Below the pieces are notes generated by a model. It was not told the DNA's origin. It made no database searches and was given only the letters and a program-made list of their open reading frames with translations. 64,000 bases of DNA, from assembly GCF_024666525.1 (NCBI RefSeq), contig NZ_CP088294.1, positions 2,480,001-2,544,000 on the forward strand, given 5' to 3'. The position numbers and the translations under genes are program-made. Positions 1 through 8,773 of this stretch are shown here, in pieces (within the stretch, counting starts at the first letter, position 1; each line of letters opens with the position of its first letter). This DNA is from Pseudomonas sp. J452 (GTDB lineage: Bacteria; Pseudomonadota; Gammaproteobacteria; Pseudomonadales; Pseudomonadaceae).

Positions 1-1096
1 CCCAGCGCTCGGCCTGGTCCAGCAGCGTGGCCGCTAGCTCGGGGCGCTCGGTGGCCTGCAGTTTCCACAGCGACAGATAGAGGTCGATGCGCTCCTGGAG
101 GCTACGGGCCTGTGCCTGCAGGGCTCCGGCGGCCGTGTTGAAGGTGCCGCGCGTGATGTGCCATTGCGCCAGCTGGGCCAGTAGAGTGGTGTGCAGCGTG
201 CCGTCCAGTGTCGCCAGCAGTTCGTCAGCCTCTACCAACTGGGCGCGTTCCAGCATGGCGCCGAACATCTGCTCATACAGAACGTTGCTCTTGTACTGCG
301 GCAGGTCCTGAAGCAGGGCTCGTGCCTGCGCGAACAGGCCGGCCCGGATCAGTTCGGCGATGGCCGTTGGGCGCTGCTCCGCCGGGAGTTGCTCGGCGAT
401 AGCCTGCAACCTTCCGTACTCGCCGAGTTCGGCCAGTTCTTTGAGCAGGTCTTCCAGACCGAGGTATTGCTGTGTCGCGGCCTCGGCCTGCATCAGCTGC
501 CAGGCCAGGTCGAGCGTCTGGGTTGCTGCCTCCCTCTGCTCGAACGCGCGTTGCTGTCTGGCCAGTCTCGGCAGCTGCAGGGCATCGGAGCCGCCCTTGC
601 ACTCGTCCAGCTCCGCCAGTTCGGCCCGCGCCTCATCCAGTCGCCCTGCGCTGAGTAGCAGCGGAATTTTCAGGAGAGACTTCTGGGGTAGGTCGTCACC
701 GGACTTGGCCAGCAGCTCCAGGGCCTGGCGCTCGTCGCCCGCCTCGATCAGGTGATTGAGCATGTTGTGCAGGGCAACGCCGCGATGGTGCGCATCGAAT
801 CGGCTCAGCAGCTGCAGCGCAGCGTCCTGTAGGCCATCGTCCAACAGGGTGGTGCACAAGCCGCTCTGGGCGATCTGCCAGGCATCGCCTTGCAGGTTGC
901 TGGCCAGCGTGCGGGCCAGCTCCGGGTGGATGTATTGCAGGCAGGCGATGCGATTGATCTGTTTGGCTTCGTCCAGGGTAATGCGTGCCGGGCTGTCCTG
1001 GACCTCCAGGCGCGGATCGGCTGGGTCTCTGCCGCTCAGGGTGATGACCACAACGACTACGACGACGATGAACAAAACGGTGACAAACATTTCCAT
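1..1096 (-). CDS. Membrane-anchored helical-repeat (TPR-like) protein, partial
   Basis: The frame is open from an ATG at 1096 to the left edge of the window, so the C-terminus is missing (at least 365 residues are visible). Residues 3-18 form a very hydrophobic, valine-rich segment, which suggests an N-terminal membrane anchor. The rest is alpha-helical, leucine- and alanine-rich, with repeated stretches such as ALELLAKSGD and EARAELAELDE that resemble TPR-like units. A good ribosome site (AAGGAAGG, 7 bases upstream) supports this start over the in-frame ATG at 1090. It is divergent from the YaeQ-family gene. No specific function can be assigned; a scaffold or protein-interaction role is inference. 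Confidence 0.75.
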   Translation of the reverse strand, partial: MEMFVTVLFIVVVVVVVITLSGRDPADPRLEVQDSPARITLDEAKQINRIACLQYIHPELARTLASNLQGDAWQIAQSGLCTTLLDDGLQDAALQLLSRFDAHHRGVALHNMLNHLIEAGDERQALELLAKSGDDLPQKSLLKIPLLLSAGRLDEARAELAELDECKGGSDALQLPRLARQQRAFEQREAATQTLDLAWQLMQAEAATQQYLGLEDLLKELAELGEYGRLQAIAEQLPAEQRPTAIAELIRAGLFAQARALLQDLPQYKSNVLYEQMFGAMLERAQLVEADELLATLDGTLHTTLLAQLAQWHITRGTFNTAAGALQAQARSLQERIDLYLSLWKLQATERPELAATLLDQAERW

Positions 1097-1285
1097 GGGG
1101 TTCCCTTCCTTAGGTAAGCCTCTCGACCATGAGGGCTATTGCCGCGCGGTCTTATACGGCGCCCGCCACCGCTCGGCAACCGCAGGTTGCGCCATTTGCC
1201 AACCTCGCCTGGTCGCGTGGTCCGCACCTGTGAAGGCTTTCGCGTTAGACTTGCGCCCCTTCGCTTCCCAGCCGGTACCGCTCTT

Positions 1286-1825
1286 ATGGCCCTGCAAGCC
1301 ACGCCTTACAAAGTCGACCTGAACCTCACCGATATCGACCGCAGCGTCTATGAAAGCCTGCGTTTCACCGTGGCCAAGCACCCCTCGGAAACCGAGGAGC
1401 GCCTGTGCGTGCGGCTGATCGCCTATGCGCTGTGGTACCACGAGCAGCTGGCTTTCGGTCGCGGCCTGTCGGATATCGACGAGCCGGCGCTGTGGGAAAA
1501 GAGCCTGGACGACCGCGTGCTGCACTGGATCGAAGTCGGCCAGCCGGATGCCGAGCGCATGACCTGGTGCTCGCGGCGTACCGAGAAGTTCAGCCTGGTG
1601 GCCTACGGCAACCTGCGCGTGTGGCAGACCAAGGTGCTCGACAACGTGCGCAACCTGAAGAACATCAATGTGGTCGGCGTGCAGCAGGAGGCCCTGGAAA
1701 ACCTGGCCCGCGATCTGCCGCGCACGGTGAGCTGGAGCGTGATGATCAGCGACGGCGAGCTGTTCGTCACCGACGAGCGCGGCCAGCACGAGATTCCCCT
1801 GGAGTGGCTGGTCGGCGAACGCTGA
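1286..1825 (+). CDS. yaeQ: YaeQ family protein
   Basis: The 179-residue product matches the E. coli YaeQ family (about 181 residues) along its whole length. It begins MALQATPYKVDLNL and carries family blocks such as KHPSETEERLCVRLIAYAL, RGLSDIDEP and WIEVGQP. The family has a PD-(D/E)XK nuclease-like fold, but its biochemical role is not settled; older work linked it to RfaH suppression. An upstream in-frame start at 1139 was rejected because the extra residues are not family-like. It lies just upstream of recJ, separated by an inverted repeat, and the two may be co-transcribed. Confidence 0.9.
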   Translation: MALQATPYKVDLNLTDIDRSVYESLRFTVAKHPSETEERLCVRLIAYALWYHEQLAFGRGLSDIDEPALWEKSLDDRVLHWIEVGQPDAERMTWCSRRTEKFSLVAYGNLRVWQTKVLDNVRNLKNINVVGVQQEALENLARDLPRTVSWSVMISDGELFVTDERGQHEIPLEWLVGER

Positions 1826-1837
1826 TTTCAGCCGCTG

Positions 1838-1902
1838 ACGTAGCCCGGATGCAATCCGGGGCACCTGCGTCGTGATGATCCCGGATTGCATCCGGGCTAC
1901 GT
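1838..1902. repeat. REP-type inverted repeat between yaeQ and recJ
   Basis: The arms ACGTAGCCCGGATGCAATCC (from 1838) and its complement (1881-1902) are nearly perfect inverted copies around a 20-base spacer. A diverged copy of the same repeat lies at 31038-31090. It would form a strong hairpin in the transcript and has no T-run, so it is more likely a dispersed REP element than a terminator. Confidence 0.85.
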
Positions 1903-1938
1903 AATGCCGCCAGCTTGCATAGAACAACCGGAATCCCC

Positions 1939-3654
1939 ATGCGCATCGAACCCCGCCCGCTTCCCGCCAACCTACCTGACCTTGGCGACTTGCCGCCGCT
2001 GCTGACCCGCCTGTATGCGGCGCGTGGCGTGCAGTCCGCTGCCGAGCTGGACAAGGGCCTGGCGCGGCTGATTCCGTATCAGCAGCTGAAGGGGATCGAG
2101 GCAGCGGTCGAGCTGCTGGTGCAGGCGCTGGAGCGGCGCCAGCGCATCCTCATCGTTGGTGACTTCGATGCCGACGGCGCTACCGCCAGCTCGGTCGGCG
2201 TGCTCGGCCTGCGCATGCTCGGTGCGGCGCATGTCGATTACCTGGTGCCCAATCGCTTCGAATACGGCTACGGCCTGACCCCGGAAATCGTCGCCGTGGC
2301 CCTGCAGCGCCAGCCCGATCTGCTGCTGACCGTGGACAACGGCATCTCCAGCGTCGAGGGCGTGGCCGCGGCCAAGGCGGCCGGGCTGACTGTGCTGGTC
2401 ACCGACCACCATTTGCCTGGCCCGGAATTGCCGGCGGCCGATGCCATCGTCAACCCCAACCAGCCGGGCTGCGAGTTTCCGAGCAAGGCGCTGGCCGGGG
2501 TCGGGGTGATGTTCTATGTGCTGCTGGCCCTGCGTGCCAAACTCCGCGAAATCGGCTGGTTCGCCAGCAGTGGCGTGGCCGAACCCAACCTGGGCGAACT
2601 GCTCGACCTGGTCGCCCTGGGCAGCGTGGCCGACGTGGTGCCGCTGGACGCCAACAACCGCATCCTTGTGCATCAGGGCCTGGCGCGGATTCGTGCCGGG
2701 CGTGCGCGTCCGGGCTTGCGTGCGGTGCTGGAAGTGGCGGGGCGGCAGCATGGGCGTATCACTTCCACCGACCTCGGCTTCATCCTCGGTCCGCGCCTGA
2801 ACGCGGCGGGGCGCCTGGATGACATGAGCCTGGGCATCGAATGCCTGCTGTGCGACGACGAGGGCCTGGCCCGCGACATGGCTCAGCAGCTCGACGAGTT
2901 GAACAAGGACCGCAAGTCCATCGAGCAGGGCATGCAGCGCGAGGCCCTGGCCCAGCTTAAGGACCTGCCGCTGGCCGATATGCCGTTCGGCCTGTGCCTG
3001 TTCGAGCCGGACTGGCACCAGGGGGTGATCGGCATCCTTGCCTCGCGCCTGAAAGAACGTTACCACCGCCCGGCCATCGCCTTCGCCGATGCCGGTGACG
3101 GTGTGCTCAAAGGGTCGGCGCGTTCGGTGCCGGGTCTGCATATCCGCGATGCGCTGGACGCGGTGGCGGCCAAGCATCCGGGGCTGATCAGCAAGTTCGG
3201 CGGGCATGCCATGGCCGCCGGCCTGTCGTTGCCGCAGGAACATTACGGCGCTTTCGCCGCCGCCTTCGATGCCGAAGTGCGCCGTCAACTGACGGAAGAC
3301 GACTTGACCGGGCGCCTGCTGTCGGACGGTCAGCTCGGTGTCGAGGAGTTCCACCTGGAGCTGGCCAAGGCCCTGCGCCATGCCGGGCCCTGGGGCCAGC
3401 ACTTCCCCGAGCCGCTGTTCCATGGCGTGTTCCAGATCGTCCAGCAGCGCCTGGTCGGCGACAAGCACCTCAAGCTGGTGCTGAAGACCGAATGCGGTGG
3501 GCAGACCCTGGACGGCATCGCCTTCAATATCGACCGCGAGGTCTGGCCCAATCCCAACGTGCGCTGGGTCGAACTGGCCTACAAGCTCGACGTCAACGAG
3601 TACCAGGGCCGCGAGAGCGTGCAGTTGATGGTGGCGCATATCGCGCCGCGCTAA
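1939..3654 (+). CDS. recJ: Single-stranded-DNA-specific 5'-3' exonuclease RecJ
   Basis: The 571-residue length is typical of RecJ. The DHH-family phosphoesterase motifs are all visible: GDFDADGATA (metal-binding Asp77 and Asp79), VTDHH (Asp156-His157-His158) and FGGHAMAAG (GGH at 421-423) in the DHHA1 part. The C-terminal OB-like domain is present. RecJ degrades single-stranded DNA from 5' ends with Mn2+/Mg2+ in RecF-pathway recombination, mismatch repair and base excision repair. The start at 1939 gives MRIEPRPLP, as expected for pseudomonads, although its ribosome site is weak. No key residue is missing. Confidence 0.97.
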   Translation: MRIEPRPLPANLPDLGDLPPLLTRLYAARGVQSAAELDKGLARLIPYQQLKGIEAAVELLVQALERRQRILIVGDFDADGATASSVGVLGLRMLGAAHVDYLVPNRFEYGYGLTPEIVAVALQRQPDLLLTVDNGISSVEGVAAAKAAGLTVLVTDHHLPGPELPAADAIVNPNQPGCEFPSKALAGVGVMFYVLLALRAKLREIGWFASSGVAEPNLGELLDLVALGSVADVVPLDANNRILVHQGLARIRAGRARPGLRAVLEVAGRQHGRITSTDLGFILGPRLNAAGRLDDMSLGIECLLCDDEGLARDMAQQLDELNKDRKSIEQGMQREALAQLKDLPLADMPFGLCLFEPDWHQGVIGILASRLKERYHRPAIAFADAGDGVLKGSARSVPGLHIRDALDAVAAKHPGLISKFGGHAMAAGLSLPQEHYGAFAAAFDAEVRRQLTEDDLTGRLLSDGQLGVEEFHLELAKALRHAGPWGQHFPEPLFHGVFQIVQQRLVGDKHLKLVLKTECGGQTLDGIAFNIDREVWPNPNVRWVELAYKLDVNEYQGRESVQLMVAHIAPR

Positions 3655-3743
3655 ACGTCAGGCTATGGGTGAGCGGTCGCAGGTGGCTTACCTGTCCTCT
3701 GGTTCGCCATCAGTGTGAATGCCTGAAAGAGCGTGGCGGATGT

Positions 3744-5396
3744 TTAACGCAGCACCAGCATGGCCGCCTTCTGCATGAACATGGCGCTGTCGGCTTTGGA
3801 CACCAGCTCGTCCAGCTCTTCGCCATCGCGCGGGTACAGGGCCACGCCCAGGCTGGCGCTGACCTGTAGCTGGAGGCCGGCCCAGTGCAGCGGCAGGGCG
3901 ATGGCCCGGCAGATCTGCGCGGTCAGCTGCTGGATGTCGGCATCGTTATGCACCCCATCGAGCAGGATGACGAACTCGTCGCCGCCCATGCGCGCCGCCA
4001 TGTCGGCTTCGCGGATATGGGCGCTGATGGCCCTGGCCGTGTGGATCAGGATGGCATCGCCGGCCTGGTGACCATGGGCATCGTTGACCTGCTTGAACTG
4101 ATTGAGGTCGATGTAGCACAGCGCCAGGCACTCGCCGTTGCGTTTGGCGCTCAGCAGCTTCTGCTTGGCGTAGGGGATGAAGCTGTTGCGGTTGGGCAGG
4201 CCGGTGAGGCTGTCGTGGAAGGCCAGGTTGCGCACTTCTTCTTCTGCCACCTGGCGGCGCTGGATCTCGCGCCTCAGCCGGCGCTGGCTGGCCAGTAGCG
4301 CCAGGGTGATGAGCAGGATCAGGCCGGCGCCGATACTGATCAGGACGATGATCTTCTGCAGGCGCTCGATCTGTGATTGTGGATTGGGATCGTAGATAAA
4401 GCCTTCCAGGCCGCGGGTGTCGCTGACCATGCCCAGTTCGTGAAAGGCCTCGGCCATGCGCTGCCAGCGGCCCGGGTTCATGTGGCCGATCTCGATCAGG
4501 TCGGGGAGGATCAGGCCACGCATGGCATCGGCCTCGAACTGCAGGTGGGCGCGGGATTTCTTCACCTGATACTGGCCAAGCAGCAGGTCGATGATCTCCT
4601 CGGGGTTGTCCATGGCGTAACGCCAGCCGCGCAGGGTGGCGCGGCGGAAGGCTTCGACCCGTTCGGGGTTGTCGCGCAGCTCCGCTTCGCTGGTGAACAG
4701 GATGTCGCTGTAGAAGTCGATACCGTAGGTGTTGGGCGAGATCACCCGGTAATCGATGCCGCGCTGCTGCAGGTGGTACGGCTCATTGGTCAGGTAGGAG
4801 TTGAACGCGGCGACCTTGCCGGAGACCAGGTCCTCGATGTCGTAGCTGCTCGGCTGCAGCTGGATCAGCGTCGGGTCGATGCCTTCGCGGCGGAACATGG
4901 CCTGGAAGTCGGCATCGGTCTGCGCGTTCATCAGCATCACGTTCTTGCCGATCAGGTCGTGGGCGTTTTCGATGCCGGCATCGGCACGCGCCAGCAGCAC
5001 CGAAGGCGAGTGCTGGAAAATCACCGCCAGGGCCACCAGGGGCTTGCCCTTGAGGCGCTCGTAGAGCAGTTCGCTGTTGGACTCGGCGTACTGCGCGCGG
5101 CCGGCCAGTACTTCATCCACCGGAGTACGCCCCGGTGCACCTTCGTGCAGGCGCACCTCGAGGCCTTCCTCGCGGTAATAACCCTGGGCCACGGCGGCGT
5201 AGTAGCCGGCGAACTGGAACTGGTGCTTCCAGCGCAGCTGGAAATCGATGACCTGCAGGGTGGGTTGGCCTTTGCCGATGCTTGGCTGGTCGCTGACTGC
5301 CAGGCCGGGCAGGCACAAGACAAGCAGAAGCAGCCCACGAATGAGGGCTGGTCCTGCTGAATTACGCGTGGTCTGGCGCGTGCAGCAACCGGTCAT
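3744..5396 (-). CDS. NMT1/THI5-like periplasmic sensor diguanylate cyclase
   Basis: The 550-residue protein has an N-terminal signal or anchor segment (about 19-36), then a periplasmic solute-binding domain of the NMT1/THI5 type (FQLRWKHQFQFAGYYAA near residue 52). A transmembrane helix follows at about 348-368, then a cytoplasmic GGDEF domain. The GGDEF motif is intact at 471-475, and an RxxD inhibitory site (READ) lies five residues before it. It should synthesise c-di-GMP in response to a small ligand, perhaps a pyrimidine- or amine-like compound (inference). The GGDEF domain ends early: the usual AMYxAKxxGRN segment is replaced by AMFMQKAAMLVLR and a stop. Downstream of a lapG-like gene on the same strand. 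Confidence 0.88.
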   Translation of the reverse strand: MTGCCTRQTTRNSAGPALIRGLLLLVLCLPGLAVSDQPSIGKGQPTLQVIDFQLRWKHQFQFAGYYAAVAQGYYREEGLEVRLHEGAPGRTPVDEVLAGRAQYAESNSELLYERLKGKPLVALAVIFQHSPSVLLARADAGIENAHDLIGKNVMLMNAQTDADFQAMFRREGIDPTLIQLQPSSYDIEDLVSGKVAAFNSYLTNEPYHLQQRGIDYRVISPNTYGIDFYSDILFTSEAELRDNPERVEAFRRATLRGWRYAMDNPEEIIDLLLGQYQVKKSRAHLQFEADAMRGLILPDLIEIGHMNPGRWQRMAEAFHELGMVSDTRGLEGFIYDPNPQSQIERLQKIIVLISIGAGLILLITLALLASQRRLRREIQRRQVAEEEVRNLAFHDSLTGLPNRNSFIPYAKQKLLSAKRNGECLALCYIDLNQFKQVNDAHGHQAGDAILIHTARAISAHIREADMAARMGGDEFVILLDGVHNDADIQQLTAQICRAIALPLHWAGLQLQVSASLGVALYPRDGEELDELVSKADSAMFMQKAAMLVLR

Positions 5397-5560
5397 GGGG
5401 CATCATCCGTGAAGGTTGGGCGCCGCCGATATGGCCGCTGCCGTACATAAACCTTGTCCCGATGATGCCTGCCCCATTGCCCCGGCGCAATTGCCCGGCA
5501 CCCGCCTGCCGACAGAGTGATCTGCCGATGTGCGCGGGGCTGGCTGGCCGAGTGCGCTGT

Positions 5561-6238
5561 TTAACCCTGCGGAGCTTGCGCCGCTGAGCCTTCGGCCAGA
5601 GTTCGTGCGCTAACGTCCTGCCAGCGCGACAACAGCTGCGGCGACTGTTTCGACTGGCGCTGCGGCGCGCTGCCGAGAAAGATCCCGTGGTTGTTGAAGG
5701 CGTACACCGGCAGCAGATCGCGGCGTTGGCTGGCCGGGCGGATCTGCTGTTGCAGGTTGTCGAGGATCAGCGGCTCGGCGCTCGGACTGGGGTAATAGGC
5801 CAGCACCATATGCGCGCGGTTGAACTGCTGGGCCTTGACGAAGGTCAGGCGCAGTTTCGCGCTGGGCACGCCCATGCGCACCAGGCTGAAGTACTTGGCG
5901 ATGGCGAAGTCTTCGCAATCGCCGCGGCCGCGGCTGAGGGTTTCCAGCGGGGTCGCCCAATAGTCGGCTGCGCCCCAGACCTCTGTATCTTCGTCATGCA
6001 CGACGCTGCGGTTGATGAAGCGGTTGACCGTTTCCAGGGTTGCCAACTCATCCTGGCTACCCGGCTGTTGCAGGAGGATCTGCCAGCTGCTCAGGCGGGC
6101 ATCGCGCAGCGCTTCGCCGAGGGCCGTCGGGGCGATATCGGCCTTACTCAGGTTGCCGCCCAGGCACAGCAGCAGACTGCTGGCGCAGAGCAGTGCACGG
6201 CGCAGCACATTGGCACAGCGGAAGGGCTGTTCGGGCAT
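5561..6238 (-). CDS. lapG: LapG-like periplasmic transglutaminase-like cysteine protease
   Basis: The 225-residue protein has a signal segment (about 12-33) and the bacterial transglutaminase-like cysteine proteinase domain (DUF920). The catalytic triad is visible: Cys in GRGDCEDFAIAKYFSL, His in NRAHMVLAYY and Asp in LILDNLQQ. The similarity to LapG of P. fluorescens is strong through the C-terminal SRWQDV block. LapG cleaves the N-terminus of the LapA adhesin and so releases biofilm cells. It is normally held back by the c-di-GMP receptor LapD. No lapD or lapA lies in this window, but the downstream gene is a diguanylate cyclase. It could be a paralogue acting on another adhesin. Confidence 0.82.
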   Translation of the reverse strand: MPEQPFRCANVLRRALLCASSLLLCLGGNLSKADIAPTALGEALRDARLSSWQILLQQPGSQDELATLETVNRFINRSVVHDEDTEVWGAADYWATPLETLSRGRGDCEDFAIAKYFSLVRMGVPSAKLRLTFVKAQQFNRAHMVLAYYPSPSAEPLILDNLQQQIRPASQRRDLLPVYAFNNHGIFLGSAPQRQSKQSPQLLSRWQDVSARTLAEGSAAQAPQG

Positions 6239-6403
6239 GGTGACGGGGGCTTCTGGCTTATTGGCTGGCCGGGATGGCCGCCGTTTATCGTTATGCCGTC
6301 ATCCTATCGGCGCAGGGTTGCTAGCGCCTAGGCCCACACTGTGACGCTGGCCACTTTTTGCACAACCTTTCGCCGCGGATCGCCGAAATATCCGCCATAA
6401 ACG

Positions 6404-6431
6404 CACAACCCCGGCACGTGGCCGGGGTTGT
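6404..6431 (-). terminator. Stem-loop terminator after the SnoaL-like gene
   Basis: An 11-base perfect stem (ACAACCCCGGC with its complement) sits 17 bases past the stop codon of the minus-strand gene ending at 6448. The T-tail is short (GCGTTTATGG), so it may be a weak Rho-independent terminator. Confidence 0.6.
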
Positions 6432-6447
6432 TGGCTGCAGCGGAGGC

Positions 6448-6924
6448 TTACCAGCCGAGCTGTTTGTTGAAGCCGAGGGCGTCGTAGTAATCACCCTGGT
6501 AGGCGATCTTGCCGTCCTTGATGCGGATGAAACTGACCCCTTCGAACTTCACCGGCTTGCCGGTCGCCGGGGTTTCCGCGCTCCAGGCACCCGTGTTGGT
6601 GCCGCTGAAAACCCACTGGAAGGCGATGCCGTCGGCGCTGACGATGGGCGCGCCGGTCATCTCCCACTTCAGGTCGGGGATCGCCCCGACGAACACCTTG
6701 ATCACGTTGTCGCGGGCGGCGGCGCGGCCTTTCTGCGCGGTGCCGACGGTGACGTCGTAATACTCGGCGTCTTCGGCGAGAAATTCCCCGGCCTGGTTGG
6801 CGTCGTGGGCGTTCCAGGCGGCCATGTAGCCGTCGACGATGGCCTTGGCGTCATCCGCCGCCTGGGCCAGGCCGGCGAGCGCGCCGAGAGTGAGGAAGGC
6901 GATACTGCGCAGGGCATTTTTCAT
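6448..6924 (-). CDS. Secreted SnoaL/NTF2-like protein
   Basis: The start at 6924 is chosen because GGAG lies 8 bases upstream and because it gives a clean signal peptide (residues 1-22, cleavage after LAQA). A longer reading from 7086 runs through a repeat and is unlikely. The mature part (about 136 residues) has the SnoaL-like cone-shaped NTF2 fold pattern: YMAAWNAHD near the N-terminus, AEDAEYYDVTVG, and FEGVSFIRIKDGKIAYQGDY. This ester-cyclase-like family includes isomerases, cyclases and simple ligand-binding proteins. The substrate cannot be told from sequence. It is likely periplasmic and its own transcription unit. Confidence 0.8.
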   Translation of the reverse strand: MKNALRSIAFLTLGALAGLAQAADDAKAIVDGYMAAWNAHDANQAGEFLAEDAEYYDVTVGTAQKGRAAARDNVIKVFVGAIPDLKWEMTGAPIVSADGIAFQWVFSGTNTGAWSAETPATGKPVKFEGVSFIRIKDGKIAYQGDYYDALGFNKQLGW

Positions 6925-6976
6925 TGTTATTGCTCCAGCTGTGTTGTTGTAACGAAACCGGTTGGAAAACATCGGA

Positions 6977-7105
6977 GCGATCTGGGCGTCGCGCGCGCCG
7001 GCCGGGCTAGGCGGCCAGAGCCGAGAAAGCGCAATGTACTGGAGTACATGAGCATTCCGAGGTTCTGGCCAACAACGCCCGGACAAGCGCGCGGCGTTCA
7101 GATCA
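6977..7105. repeat. Long imperfect palindrome at the stop codon of the ydcW-like gene (copy 4)
   Basis: This imperfect palindrome reads, on the minus strand, from the TGA of the dehydrogenase gene (7103-7105) to about 6977. The two ends pair (TGATCTGAACGCCGCGCGC against GATCTGGGCGTCGCGCGCGC). The centre GTACTCCAGTACATTGCGC, next to the GAATGCTCAT block, corresponds to the core of the repeats at 8628, 30891 and 36432. It may act as a transcript hairpin; its origin is unknown. Confidence 0.75.
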
Positions 7106-8527
7106 ATGCTTGAACATGACGTGGCGGATGGCGGTGTAATCCTCCAGGCCGTACATCGACATGTCCTTGCCGTAGCCGGACAGCTTCACGCCGCCGTGGG
7201 GCATTTCGCTGACCAGCATGAAGTGGGTGTTGACCCAGGTGCAGCCGTACTGCAGGCGCGCGGCCATGCGGTGGGCGCGGCCGACGTCGCTGGTCCACAC
7301 CGAGGAGGCCAGGCCGTAGTCGGAGGCGTTGGCCCAGGCCAGGGCCTGCGCCTCGTCGTCGAACGGGGTGACCGAGACCACCGGGCCGAACACTTCGCGG
7401 CAGACGATTTCATCGGTTTGCAGAGCGCCGGCCAGTACCGTCGGCAGGAAGAAGAAGCCGTTGCCGGCCGGGGCCTTGCCGCCGGTGACCACTTCGATGT
7501 GCGAAACGGCGCTGGCGCGCTCGACGAAGCCGGCCACGCGCTGGCGATGCACCTCGGTGATCAGCGGGCCGAGCTCGGTGCTGGCGTCGTCCTGCAGGCC
7601 GTGCTTGATCGAACCGACGGCGGCGCCGAGGGCGGCGACGAACTTCTCGTAAACGCCTTTCTGCGCATAGATGCGGCAGGCGGCGGTGCAGTCCTGGCCG
7701 GCGTTGTAGAAGCCGAAGGTGCGGATGCCTTCCACGGCGGCGTCGATGTCGGCGTCGTTGAAGATGATCACCGGGGCCTTGCCGCCCAGCTCCATATGCA
7801 TGCGTTTCACGCTGGCCGCCGTACTGGCGATGATATTGGCGCCGGTGGGGATGGAGCCGGTCAGCGACACCATGCGTACCTTGGGATGGGTAACCAGCGG
7901 CTCGCCGACGCTGGCACCGCGGCCGAAGACGATGTTGACCACGCCAGCGGGGAAGATCCCGGCGATCAGCTGGCCCAGGCGCAGGGCGGTCAGCGGGGTC
8001 TGCTCGGAGGGCTTGAGCACCACGCAGTTGCCGGCGGCCAGGGCCGGGGCCAGCTTCCAGGCGGCCATCATCAGCGGGTAGTTCCACGGCGCGATGGAGG
8101 CGATCACGCCGATCGGGTCGCGGCGGATCATCGAGGTGTGGCCGGGCAGGTACTCGCCGGCGGCCGAGCCTTGCAGGCAGCGCGCGGCACCGGCGAAGAA
8201 GCGGAACACGTCGGCGATCGCCGGTAGCTCGTCATTGCGCGCGGCGCTGTAGGGCTTGCCGCAGTTCTGCGACTCCAGGCGGGCCAGCTCGTCGGCATTG
8301 GCGTCGATGGCGTCGGCCAGGGCCAGCAGCAGGGCGGAGCGCTGGCCCGGAGTGGTCTGCGACCAGCTGTCGAAGGCAGCATCGGCGGCGCGCACGGCGG
8401 CGTCGATCTGTTCCGGAGTGGCTTCCGGAATCTGTACCAGCACCGTGCCCAGGGACGGGTTGAGCACCGGCTGCGCGGCGCCGAGGCCGTCGACCAGTTC
8501 GCCATTGATCAGCAGTTTGCTTTGCAT
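7103..8527 (-). CDS. patD: Gamma-aminobutyraldehyde dehydrogenase (YdcW/PatD type)
   Basis: The 474-residue protein is the length of E. coli PatD (YdcW) and follows it closely (start [14 protein letters not shown], end [11 protein letters not shown]). NAD-dependent aldehyde dehydrogenase motifs are intact: Glu in HMELGGKAP, the nucleophilic Cys in NAGQDCTAA and the substrate-site block [12 protein letters not shown]. It should oxidise 4-aminobutanal from putrescine breakdown to GABA. The ribosome site GAGG lies 9 bases upstream. It is the last gene of a locus that also encodes a YdcSTUV-like transporter, but a 243-base gap with two repeats separates it from ydcV. A close paralogue lies at 13161-14648. 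Confidence 0.9.
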   Translation of the reverse strand: MQSKLLINGELVDGLGAAQPVLNPSLGTVLVQIPEATPEQIDAAVRAADAAFDSWSQTTPGQRSALLLALADAIDANADELARLESQNCGKPYSAARNDELPAIADVFRFFAGAARCLQGSAAGEYLPGHTSMIRRDPIGVIASIAPWNYPLMMAAWKLAPALAAGNCVVLKPSEQTPLTALRLGQLIAGIFPAGVVNIVFGRGASVGEPLVTHPKVRMVSLTGSIPTGANIIASTAASVKRMHMELGGKAPVIIFNDADIDAAVEGIRTFGFYNAGQDCTAACRIYAQKGVYEKFVAALGAAVGSIKHGLQDDASTELGPLITEVHRQRVAGFVERASAVSHIEVVTGGKAPAGNGFFFLPTVLAGALQTDEIVCREVFGPVVSVTPFDDEAQALAWANASDYGLASSVWTSDVGRAHRMAARLQYGCTWVNTHFMLVSEMPHGGVKLSGYGKDMSMYGLEDYTAIRHVMFKH

Positions 8528-8592
8528 CGCTTAAACCTCGTTATCGGGTTTGCAGGAAGGTGGCGGGGCGGGCGTCTGGCCCTCTCCCCCGG

Positions 8593-8618
8593 CCCCTCTC
8601 CCGTAAGCGGGAGAGGGG
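8593..8618. repeat. Short perfect hairpin repeat upstream of the dehydrogenase gene
   Basis: An 11-base inverted repeat (CCCCTCTCCCG and its complement) encloses a 4-base loop. It lies 66-91 bases upstream of the ydcW-like start codon. It has no T-run, so it looks like a dispersed genomic hairpin rather than a terminator. Confidence 0.75.
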
Positions 8619-8627
8619 AGGAAAGCC

Positions 8628-8773
8628 TTAGAGCCTGTATCGGATCTCTTGATCGTCGGCCATGCCGCGTTGAAATTGGCCTCGGACTGCTCATTTACAG
8701 TCCGTAAACTGCGCGTCCTCGCCCAATTTCGCCTTGCCTGGCTCTAGCTCAAAAAATCCTAAACAGGTTCTTA
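8628..8773. repeat. Long imperfect palindrome at the stop codon of ydcV (copy 2)
   Basis: The right end overlaps the TAA stop of the ydcV-like gene (8771-8773) and reads TAAGAACCTGTTTAGGAT on the minus strand. The left end reads TTAGAGCCTGTATCGGAT, so the ends are inverted copies. The centre holds CAGTTTACGGACTGTAAAT followed by GAGCA. It is clearly homologous to the copy after adk at 36432, including the asymmetric block AGAGCCAGGCAAGGC. Confidence 0.85.

Noticed and set aside
1136..1927. 263-codon minus-strand frame over the YaeQ gene
   Set aside because: It is a shadow of the YaeQ gene and shows no protein family features.
8593..8618. Rho-independent terminator between ydcV and the dehydrogenase
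   Set aside because: The stem is perfect but there is no T-run on either strand, so it is listed as a repeat.
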